Shown here piece by piece: positions 6,526-12,020 of a stretch of 14,521 nt of DNA (its first letter is position 1; each line of letters opens with the position of its first letter). The notes beneath the pieces are model-generated. The model had not been told where the DNA came from. It did not search any database and was given only the letters and a program-made list of their open reading frames with translations. The position numbers and the translations under genes are program-made. Origin of the DNA: Candidatus Methylomirabilota bacterium (GTDB lineage Bacteria; Methylomirabilota; Methylomirabilia; Methylomirabilales; 2-02-FULL-66-22); NCBI GenBank assembly GCA_016208645.1, contig JACQXP010000035.1, positions 1 to 14,521 on the forward strand, given 5' to 3'.

Positions 6526-7446
6526 ATGGGCAAGGTGGCGTTCGTCTTTCCAGGGCAGGGCTCGCAAGCCGTCGGGATGGGACGGGACCTGGGGGAGGCT
6601 TCGCCTCGCTGGAAGCAGGCGAACGCCGCCCTGGGGTTCGATCTCCGGCGCCTGTGCTTCGAGGGCCCGGAGGCGGAGCTCAGGCTCACAGCCAACACCC
6701 AGCCCGCCATCCTGACGGCCAGCATCGTGGCGCTGGATGCCCTGGTGGCGGCCGGCGCATCCTTCGATTTCGTGGCCGGCCATTCCCTGGGCGAGTATTC
6801 CGCCCTGGCGGCGGCCGGCGCCCTGGACTTTGCCGACGCGGTGCGGACGGTCCGGGCCCGCGGCCAGTTCATGCAGGAGGCGGTCGCGCCCGGCGAGGGC
6901 TCCATGGCCGCCGTCCTCGGCTTGGACCGCGGCCTGGTGTTCCGGGCCTGCGAGGAGGCGCGGGAGGCCGGGGTGGTTCAGGTGGCCAACCTGAATGCCC
7001 CGGGCCAGACGGTGATCGCCGGGGCGACGGCCGCCGTGCAGCGCGCCGTCGAACTGGCCAAGGCCAAGGGGGCGAAACGCGCCCTCCCGTTGCCCGTGAG
7101 CGCCCCCTTCCACTGCGCCTTGATGGCCCCGGCGGCGGACCGGTTGGCGTCGGTCCTGCGGAGGATCCGCATCCAGGATCTCCGCATCCCCCTGGTGACG
7201 AACGTGGACGCCGACCTGCTCACCGAGGGGGCGCGGGTGACCGATACGCTGTTCCGCCAGGTGACGGCGCCGGTCCGGTGGGAGGACGTCGTGATCCGGC
7301 TGGTGAAGGAGGGCGCGGGGACCTTTATCGAGGTGGGTCCCGGCAAGGTCCTCTCCGGCCTGATCCGGCGAATCGCCCCCGAGGCCCGGGTCCTGAACGT
7401 GGAGGACCGGGCGTCTCTGGAAGCCACGCTGAAGGCCCTGGCCTGA
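6526..7446 (+). CDS. fabD: Malonyl-CoA:ACP transacylase
   Basis: FabD loads malonyl groups from malonyl-CoA onto acyl carrier protein for fatty-acid elongation. The length is 306 residues. It starts MGKVAFVFPGQGSQAVGMG, the standard N-terminus. The nucleophile S87 lies in GHSLGEYSAL and the catalytic H196 in SAPFHCALM; EVGPGKVLSGL near the C-terminus is also typical. Compared with E. coli (S92, H201 from memory) both are 5 residues early. The shortfall maps to residues about 20-34 (DLGEASPRWKQANAALGFDL). There the DNA holds a small palindrome, GAGGC-TTC-GCCTC (6595-6607), so a small local rearrangement is possible. The ATG directly follows locus 3 and lacks a clear ribosome binding site. fabG starts 28 nt after the stop. 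Confidence 0.96.
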   Translation: MGKVAFVFPGQGSQAVGMGRDLGEASPRWKQANAALGFDLRRLCFEGPEAELRLTANTQPAILTASIVALDALVAAGASFDFVAGHSLGEYSALAAAGALDFADAVRTVRARGQFMQEAVAPGEGSMAAVLGLDRGLVFRACEEAREAGVVQVANLNAPGQTVIAGATAAVQRAVELAKAKGAKRALPLPVSAPFHCALMAPAADRLASVLRRIRIQDLRIPLVTNVDADLLTEGARVTDTLFRQVTAPVRWEDVVIRLVKEGAGTFIEVGPGKVLSGLIRRIAPEARVLNVEDRASLEATLKALA

Positions 7447-7488
7447 GCCTCGCAGGCCACCGAGGCGAACGAAGATGAGCCTCGCAGG
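7444..7488 (+). repeat. 13-nt direct repeat spanning fabD stop and fabG start
   Basis: TGAGCCTCGCAGG occurs at 7444-7456, where its first three bases are the fabD stop, and again at 7476-7488, where it includes the second and third bases of the fabG ATG. The copies are offset by 32 nt. This looks like a small local duplication across the gene junction; chance cannot be excluded. Confidence 0.6.
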
Positions 7489-8221
7489 AAAGACCGCCCT
7501 GGTCACCGGCGGCTCCCGCGGGATCGGGGAGGTCATCGCGCACCGCCTGGCTGACGAGGGGGCGGCGGTCGTCCTCTGCGCCCGTCACCTGGAGGCCGCG
7601 GCGGCTGTGGCGAAGGCCATCGAGGCACGGGGAGGCCAGGCCTTGGCCGTGGCGGCGGACGTCGGGACCACCGCGGACACGGAGCGCGTGGTGGCGGCCT
7701 GCGTGGATCGGTTTGGCCGGCTGGATATCCTGGTCAACAACGCGGGTATCACCCGCGATGGGCTGATCCTCCGGATGAAGGACGAAGACTGGGACGCAGT
7801 CCTGTCCGTGAACCTCGACGGGGCCTTTCGCTGCGCCCGGGCCGCCCTGCGTCCCATGCTGAAACAGAAGCAGGGCGGGCGCATTCTCAATATCGGCTCC
7901 GTGGTGGGGAGCATGGGGAACGTCGGCCAGGCGAACTACGCCGCGGCCAAGGCCGGGCTGATCGGGCTGACCAAGGCCCTGGCCAGGGAAGTGGCCTCGC
8001 GCGGCATCACCGTCAATGCCGTGGCGCCGGGCTTCATCGAGACGGAAATGACGGCCGGGCTTTCCGAAACCATCAAACAGGCGCACCTGGCCCAGATCCC
8101 CCTGGGGCGGTTCGGGACGGCGGCGGAGGTGGCCGCCGTGGTGGCCTTCCTGGCATCCGAGGGGGCGGCATACATCACGGGGCAGGTGATCCACGTCAAT
8201 GGCGGCTTGTGGTCGTCGTAG
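7475..8221 (+). CDS. fabG: 3-oxoacyl-ACP reductase
   Basis: This NADPH-dependent reductase catalyses the first reduction of each fatty-acid elongation cycle. It is a short-chain dehydrogenase/reductase of 248 residues, the usual size. The nucleotide-binding TGGSRGIG is at 11-18 and the NNAG motif at 88-91. The catalytic S142, Y155 and K159 follow (in NIGSVVGSMGN and NYAAAKAG). The segment VNAVAPGFIETEMT and the C-terminal ITGQVIHVNGGLW are typical of FabG. The ATG at 7475 has only a modest GAGG upstream (7461-7464). Position between fabD and acpP supports FabG over other SDR enzymes. Confidence 0.97.
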   Translation: MSLAGKTALVTGGSRGIGEVIAHRLADEGAAVVLCARHLEAAAAVAKAIEARGGQALAVAADVGTTADTERVVAACVDRFGRLDILVNNAGITRDGLILRMKDEDWDAVLSVNLDGAFRCARAALRPMLKQKQGGRILNIGSVVGSMGNVGQANYAAAKAGLIGLTKALAREVASRGITVNAVAPGFIETEMTAGLSETIKQAHLAQIPLGRFGTAAEVAAVVAFLASEGAAYITGQVIHVNGGLWSS

Positions 8222-8251
8222 CGGGTCACCCATCGGGAGAAGGAGGGTATT

Positions 8252-8494
8252 GTGAGCACCGCCCTGGAAGAGAAAGTCAGGAAGATCATCATTGATCAGT
8301 TGGGGGTGGACGAGGCCGAGGTGACGCCCGAGGCGAAGTTCATTGATGACCTCGGGGCGGACTCCCTGGATACCGTGGAGTTGGTGATGGCCCTGGAGGA
8401 GGAGTTCGGCATCGAGATCCCCGACGAGGATGCGGAGAAGATCGCCACCGTCCAGAATGCCATCACCTATATCCGGGAGCACAAGAAGGATTAA
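8252..8494 (+). CDS. acpP: Acyl carrier protein
   Basis: Small acidic carrier that holds growing acyl chains on a 4'-phosphopantetheine arm. The length is 80 residues. The attachment serine is S38 in the motif GADSLDTVELVMALEEEFGIEI. The start is GTG at 8252, supported by a strong AGGAGGG at 8241-8247 with 4-5 nt spacing and by the correct family length. It lies 30 nt after fabG and 90 nt before fabF. The spacer to fabF holds a stable hairpin, which may help keep acpP message more abundant than the flanking enzymes; that is inference. Confidence 0.98.
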   Translation: MSTALEEKVRKIIIDQLGVDEAEVTPEAKFIDDLGADSLDTVELVMALEEEFGIEIPDEDAEKIATVQNAITYIREHKKD

Positions 8495-8503
8495 CCACAG
8501 CCC

Positions 8504-8539
8504 GCCTGCCCGCAGCGCCAAACCGGAGCGGGGGCAGGT
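8504..8539 (+). repeat. Stable GC-rich hairpin between acpP and fabF
   Basis: CCTGCCC (8505-8511) pairs with GGGCAGG (8532-8538). A partly paired inner stem (GC and CC against GG and GC) closes on the AAAC loop near 8520-8523. It begins 10 nt after the acpP stop. No T-run follows. It is probably a 3'-end-stabilising or processing structure for the acpP transcript and not a terminator. Confidence 0.5.
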
Positions 8540-8584
8540 GTGCCGGAGGATGGGGCCGGACGGGCGGCCCAGAGGGGCACGAAC

Positions 8585-9823
8585 ATGGTGCGTGTCGTCG
8601 TCACCGGGGTAGGGGCGGTGGCCCCCAACGGGATCGGGATCGAGAGCTTCTGGCGGAGCATCGTCAACGGGGTCTCGGGCATCGCACCCATCACGCGGTT
8701 CGATGCCAGCAAGCATGACACCCAGATTGCGGGCGAGGTCAAGGGCTTCGATCCGCTCCAGTGGCTCGAGAAGAAAGAGGCCCGCAAGATGGACCTCTTC
8801 ATCCACTATGCCGTCGCCGCCGCCCAGATGGCGTACGACGACTCGGGCCTCAAGGTCACCGACGAGAACCGGGAGCGGATCGGCGTCTTCGTGGGCACGG
8901 GCATGGGCGGGATCCCGGCCCTGGAGGAGTCGCACAAGATCCTCCTGGAGAAGGGCCCGGGGCGCATCAGCGCCTTCTTCATTCCCTCCATCATCACGAA
9001 CATGGGCTCGGGGCATATCTCCATGCGGTTCGGGATGAAGGGCCCCAACTCGTGCGTCTGTACGGCGTGCGCCACGGGGAACCATGCCATCGGCGACTCC
9101 CTCCGGATCCTCCAGCGCGGGGAGGCCGACGTGATGCTGGCGGGGGGAAGCGAGGCGGTGATCACCCCGCTCACCATCGGGGGGTTCTGCTCCATGAAGG
9201 CCCTCTCCACCCGGAACCACGAGCCCACCCGGGCCAGTCGGCCCTTCGACAAAGACCGGGATGGCTTCGTCATGGGCGAGGGGGCGGGGATCATGGTGCT
9301 GGAGACCTTGGAGCACGCCCGGCGGCGTAACGCGAGGATCTACGCCGAACTGGTGGGCTACGGGATGTCCGCCGACGCCCATCACATCACGCAGCCGGCC
9401 CCGGAAGGGGAGGGAGCCGTGCGCTCCATGCGCCTGGCACTGGCGGACGCCAAGGTGTCGCCGTCCGAGGTGGAGTACATCAACGCGCACGGGACCTCCA
9501 CGCCCGCGGGGGACCTCAACGAGACCCTGGCCATCAAGTCGGTCTTCGGCGCGCGCGCGCGCTCCCTGGCCGTGAGCTCGACCAAGTCCATGACGGGCCA
9601 CCTGCTGGGGGCTGCGGGTGGCATCGAGTCGGTTATCTCGATCCTCACCATCGTCCATGGGATCCTGCCGCCCACCATCAACTATGACACCCCCGATCCC
9701 GAGTGCGACCTGGATTACGTCCCCAACACGGCGCGGCCCGCCCAGGTCGGATACGCGCTGACCAACTCGTTCGGTTTCGGCGGCACCAACGCCAGCCTGC
9801 TCTTCAGGAAGTTCGAAGAGTAG
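8585..9823 (+). CDS. fabF: Beta-ketoacyl-ACP synthase II
   Basis: FabF condenses malonyl-ACP with acyl-ACP during chain elongation. The length is 412 residues (E. coli 413). It has the Cys-His-His triad: C162 in CVCTACATGNHAIGD, H302 in NAHGTST and H339 in SMTGHLLGAAG, with K334 in KSMTG. The C-terminal NSFGFGGTNASLLF is diagnostic. ATG 8585 gives the expected MVRVVVTGVGAVAPNG start, with AGAGGGG (8571-8577) 7 nt upstream. A longer GTG start at 8540 adds 15 residues without family support. It is the last fatty-acid gene of the cluster; a GTG-started membrane protein follows after 65 nt. Confidence 0.97.
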   Translation: MVRVVVTGVGAVAPNGIGIESFWRSIVNGVSGIAPITRFDASKHDTQIAGEVKGFDPLQWLEKKEARKMDLFIHYAVAAAQMAYDDSGLKVTDENRERIGVFVGTGMGGIPALEESHKILLEKGPGRISAFFIPSIITNMGSGHISMRFGMKGPNSCVCTACATGNHAIGDSLRILQRGEADVMLAGGSEAVITPLTIGGFCSMKALSTRNHEPTRASRPFDKDRDGFVMGEGAGIMVLETLEHARRRNARIYAELVGYGMSADAHHITQPAPEGEGAVRSMRLALADAKVSPSEVEYINAHGTSTPAGDLNETLAIKSVFGARARSLAVSSTKSMTGHLLGAAGGIESVISILTIVHGILPPTINYDTPDPECDLDYVPNTARPAQVGYALTNSFGFGGTNASLLFRKFEE

Positions 9824-9888
9824 GTCCCTCCATCCTGGCGACCTCCCGCTCGGTTGGCCGGTGTCGCCAGCGCAGCAGGAGCGCTCAC

Positions 9889-10476
9889 GTGGCGAGACCC
9901 AACATCTGGCACCGCAAGATCTACGTCCACCCGATCCAGCGGAAGTACCTCTATCTGTCCCTGGTGCCCCTGATCGTCTGCAGCCTGGCGATCATCCTCC
10001 TCACGTTTCTCCCCATGCAACTCCTGTTGACGGGACGGGCCTCCGAGCTGGACAAGGCGGTGATGGGGAGCTGCCTGTCCGCGCTGGGGAGTCGCCTGTG
10101 GCCGGCGATCTTCCTCAGCATGCTGCTGGCGGCGATCCTGAGCGTCTTCGCCTCCCATGCCCTGGGTGGCCCGCTCTACCGGCTCGAGGCGATCGGCAAG
10201 CGCCTCGCCGCGGGGGAATTCATCGCGCCGATCCGCGTCCGTGAGGGAGATGATCTGCAGGGGATGGCAGCCGTGCTGGATCAGGCGGTGGGGACCCTGC
10301 GCCATGCCCTGGCGCGGATCCGCGAGCAGGAGGGCGTGGCGCGGGAGCGGCTGGGTGCCCTGCAGGGGGAGCTGGCGACAGGCCCGGTTCCGGCGGCGGC
10401 GCTGTCCGGCCGCCTGCAGGAGATCGCGGCACAGCTCGAGGGGATCGAAGAGACGCTGGGACCCTTCCGGATCTGA
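9889..10476 (+). CDS. Small membrane protein with HAMP domain and coiled-coil tail, function unknown
   Basis: The product has 195 residues from GTG 9889, which has AGGAG at 9877-9881 with a 7-nt spacing and directly follows fabF. Two hydrophobic segments at about 21-47 and 70-90 should span the membrane, with a short 20-residue loop between. Residues about 90-141 (from HALGGPLYRLE through GDDLQGMAAVLDQAV) resemble a HAMP linker. The rest to 195 is rich in Glu, Gln, Arg and Leu and probably forms a coiled coil. There is no kinase, methyl-accepting, cyclase or other output domain and no sizeable sensor domain. HAMP normally relays signals within receptors; a stand-alone one may act by pairing with a partner. 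Co-transcription with fab genes hints at membrane-state sensing, but that is speculation. Its stop codon is the first triplet of inverted-repeat locus 4. Confidence 0.8.
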   Translation: MARPNIWHRKIYVHPIQRKYLYLSLVPLIVCSLAIILLTFLPMQLLLTGRASELDKAVMGSCLSALGSRLWPAIFLSMLLAAILSVFASHALGGPLYRLEAIGKRLAAGEFIAPIRVREGDDLQGMAAVLDQAVGTLRHALARIREQEGVARERLGALQGELATGPVPAAALSGRLQEIAAQLEGIEETLGPFRI

Positions 10477-10519
10477 TGGCTCATAGCTGATGGCAAGTGC
10501 CAAGAGCCATCAGCCGTCA
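10474..10519. repeat. Inverted repeat running from stop codon to stop codon of convergent genes (locus 4)
   Basis: Arms 10474-10495 and 10498-10519 (22 nt each, 2-nt loop) are complementary at 17 positions. The first three bases are the TGA stop of the HAMP gene, and the last three are the stop of the minus-strand gene, so the element occupies exactly the convergent junction. Units of about 7 nt are visible (GATGGCT, CATAGCT, GATGGCA). AGCCATCAGCCGT at 10505-10517 recurs exactly at 11455-11467 in locus 5. It could act as a bidirectional transcription barrier, although no T-runs flank it. Confidence 0.88.
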
Positions 10520-10993
10520 CCTGCCGTTCCTGGGCGGGAGGAGGGTGATGCTGAACGGCGTCCCAGGCCGGCCCCGCCCCAATTCCGCCAGGAAGCCTTC
10601 CAGGAACGCCTGCTGGATCCGGGTCGGCGCCTCCCCCGGGAAGCCCCGAAAGGGAGGCTCCAGGGCGACGCGGGTGCCGCCGAGATGCAGGATCGTCTGC
10701 GCCGCCTGATAGGACAGCCGGTAGAGGGCGACCATGGACAGGTCGGCCTGGTGCCCCAGCCCGACCACCAGGACCTTCTCCGCCTTCAGCTTTCCGTTGG
10801 GCGAGAGCAGGGCGGTCGCCCCGCGCTCCCCGGCGAACTTCCCCCGGGCGCGGAGCCGAGAGACGGCGCCGCACAAGATCCAGTCCACCCGACCCAGGCG
10901 GCCGCGTGGCGCCGGCTCGTCCTCCAAGTGGAACAGCATCAGGATGTCTGCGCCGATCTCCTCGAGGGGATCGCTGGCTTCCCGGATCTGCAT
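10517..10993 (-). CDS. Stand-alone domain resembling the leucyl aminopeptidase (M17) N-terminal domain
   Basis: The product has 158 residues and starts MQIREASDPLEEIGADILML. The order DILMLFHLEDEPAPRGRLG, VDWILCGAVSRL, GERGATALLSPNGKLKAEK and VLVVGLGHQADL resembles the N-terminal macro-like domain of M17 leucyl aminopeptidases. The metal-binding catalytic domain is absent, so it cannot be a peptidase on its own. ATG 10993 follows the nusB stop by 1 nt (TGA-g-ATG), which strongly suggests translational coupling. In M17 enzymes this domain aids hexamer assembly or substrate access; the role of a free copy is unknown. Assignment rests on pattern recognition, without a search. The C-terminus (GTPFSITLLPPRNGR) looks complete, and the stop lies at the end of locus 4. 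Confidence 0.7.
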   Translation of the reverse strand: MQIREASDPLEEIGADILMLFHLEDEPAPRGRLGRVDWILCGAVSRLRARGKFAGERGATALLSPNGKLKAEKVLVVGLGHQADLSMVALYRLSYQAAQTILHLGGTRVALEPPFRGFPGEAPTRIQQAFLEGFLAELGRGRPGTPFSITLLPPRNGR

Positions 10994-10994
10994 C

Positions 10995-11420
10995 TCAGGC
11001 AGGGGCCTGTTGGGGGGGTCGCAGCTTCAGGCGGATCTGGTCCAGGATGCCGTTCACGAACGCGCCCGACTCCTGGCTCCCGTAGAGCTTGGCGAGTTCG
11101 ATGGCCTCGTTGATGGCGACCTTCTCCGGGATATCGGAGCGGTAGAGTAACTCGTAGCCGGCTAGGCGGAGGATATTGCGCTCCACCAGGGCGATGCGCG
11201 CCAGGCTCCAATGGGCCGCATTGGCGGCGATGAGGCGGTCAAGCTCGGGGCCGTGCTCCAACGTCCCCTGCACCAGGCTATCGGCGAAGGCCTGCACCTC
11301 TGGCAGGGCAGGGTGGTCCTGCCAGAATTCCTTGAGCAGCCGCTCCGTCTCGCCGGGTCGGAATTCCAGCTCGTAGAGAATTATCAGGGCGAGTTCGCGC
11401 CCCTTGCGTCGCTTGCCCAT
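10995..11420 (-). CDS. nusB: Transcription antitermination factor NusB
   Basis: NusB with NusE (S10) binds boxA RNA and supports antitermination of rRNA operons. The product has 141 residues (family about 130-160) and is all-helical in appearance. It starts MGKRRKGRELALIILYELEF, the family N-terminus. The C-terminal half has RIALVERNILRLAGYELLYR, PEKVAINEAIELAKLYG and the ending FVNGILDQI, all typical. ATG at 11420 has GGAG about 5 nt upstream on the minus strand. It follows ribH as in many bacteria, but here 126 nt containing inverted-repeat locus 5 intervene. The next gene begins 1 nt after its stop. Confidence 0.95.
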   Translation of the reverse strand: MGKRRKGRELALIILYELEFRPGETERLLKEFWQDHPALPEVQAFADSLVQGTLEHGPELDRLIAANAAHWSLARIALVERNILRLAGYELLYRSDIPEKVAINEAIELAKLYGSQESGAFVNGILDQIRLKLRPPQQAPA

Positions 11421-11447
11421 CGCTACTCCACGCAGCTTTCGGCTCTC

Positions 11448-11545
11448 AGCGATCAGCCATCAGCCGTGAAACGTAAAACGTGAAGCGTGAGGGGAAGAAG
11501 CACGGCAGCCCGTCACGTTTTACGCTTCACGTTTCACGCTTCAAG
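11448..11545. repeat. Heptamer-repeat inverted repeat between ribH and nusB, with two unit types in one phase (locus 5)
   Basis: Unbroken 7-nt units run along 11448-11489: AGCGATC, AGCCATC, AGCCGTG, AAACGTA, AAACGTG, AAGCGTG. The ATCAGCC-like family passes into the GTGAAAC-like family without losing the 7-nt phase. The right side has TCACGTT, TTACGCT, TCACGTT, TCACGCT, TCAAG (11513-11545). Arms 11465-11490 and 11513-11538 pair at 22 of 26 positions around a 22-nt loop. On the coding (minus) strand the element starts 1 nt after the ribH stop codon and ends about 27 nt before the nusB ATG. Confidence 0.92.
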
Positions 11546-11546
11546 A

Positions 11547-12011
11547 TCATTTCAGTTCCCGGAAAAGATTGGCCATCTCGATGGCCGAACACGCGGCGTC
11601 GAAGCCCTTGTTGCCCCCCTTGCTGCCCGCCCGCTCGACCGCCTGCTCAATGGAATCCGTGGTGAGGACGCCGAAGGACACGGGGACACCCGTCTCCATG
11701 GCCGCGGCCGCCACGCCCTTGGACACCTCGCCCGCGATGTACTCGAAGTGGGGGGTAGCCCCCCGGATCACCGTCCCCAGGCAGATGATGGCCTCATAGC
11801 GGCCCGAGGTGGCCAGGCGCTTCGCCGCCAGCGGGATCTCGAACGATCCCGGCACCTTCACCACGTCAATCTGATCCTCCTCGGCTCCGTGACGCCGGAG
11901 GGCGTCCAGGGCCCCCTCCAGGAGGCGAGCGGTGATGAACTCGTTGGTCCGACTCACCACGATGCCGAAGGCGAGCCCCTTGGCCACCAGGGTCCCTTCC
12001 CACGTCCGCAT
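11547..12011 (-). CDS. ribH: 6,7-dimethyl-8-ribityllumazine synthase
   Basis: RibH condenses the 4-carbon product of RibB with the pyrimidine intermediate to give lumazine, the last-but-one step to riboflavin; family members form pentamers or 60-mer capsids. The length is 154 residues (usual about 155). VVSRTNEFITARLLEGA near 19 and VPGSFEIPLAAKRLA at 53-67 form the substrate pocket. GTVIRGATPHFEYIAGEV carries the catalytic H88, and FGVLTTDSIEQA with GSKGGNKGFDAA follows. It starts 9 nt after ribBA and belongs to the rib operon. Locus 5 follows its stop codon (11547-11549). Confidence 0.97.
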   Translation of the reverse strand: MRTWEGTLVAKGLAFGIVVSRTNEFITARLLEGALDALRRHGAEEDQIDVVKVPGSFEIPLAAKRLATSGRYEAIICLGTVIRGATPHFEYIAGEVSKGVAAAAMETGVPVSFGVLTTDSIEQAVERAGSKGGNKGFDAACSAIEMANLFRELK

Positions 12012-12020
12012 GTTCCCTCC

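Noticed and set aside
9548..9561. Alternating GC run in fabF as a Z-DNA or regulatory site
   Set aside because: It lies within conserved coding sequence (Gly-Ala-Arg-Ala-Arg) and is expected by codon use in a GC-rich genome.
7325..9658. Long minus-strand open frame (777 codons) opposite fabG, acpP and fabF
   Set aside because: It is antisense to clear conserved genes, its composition is typical of a mirrored GC-rich coding strand, and no recognisable motifs are present.
11448..11545. CRISPR array
   Set aside because: The repeats are 7 nt, degenerate and contiguous, with no unique spacers of 25-40 nt and no cas genes in the window.
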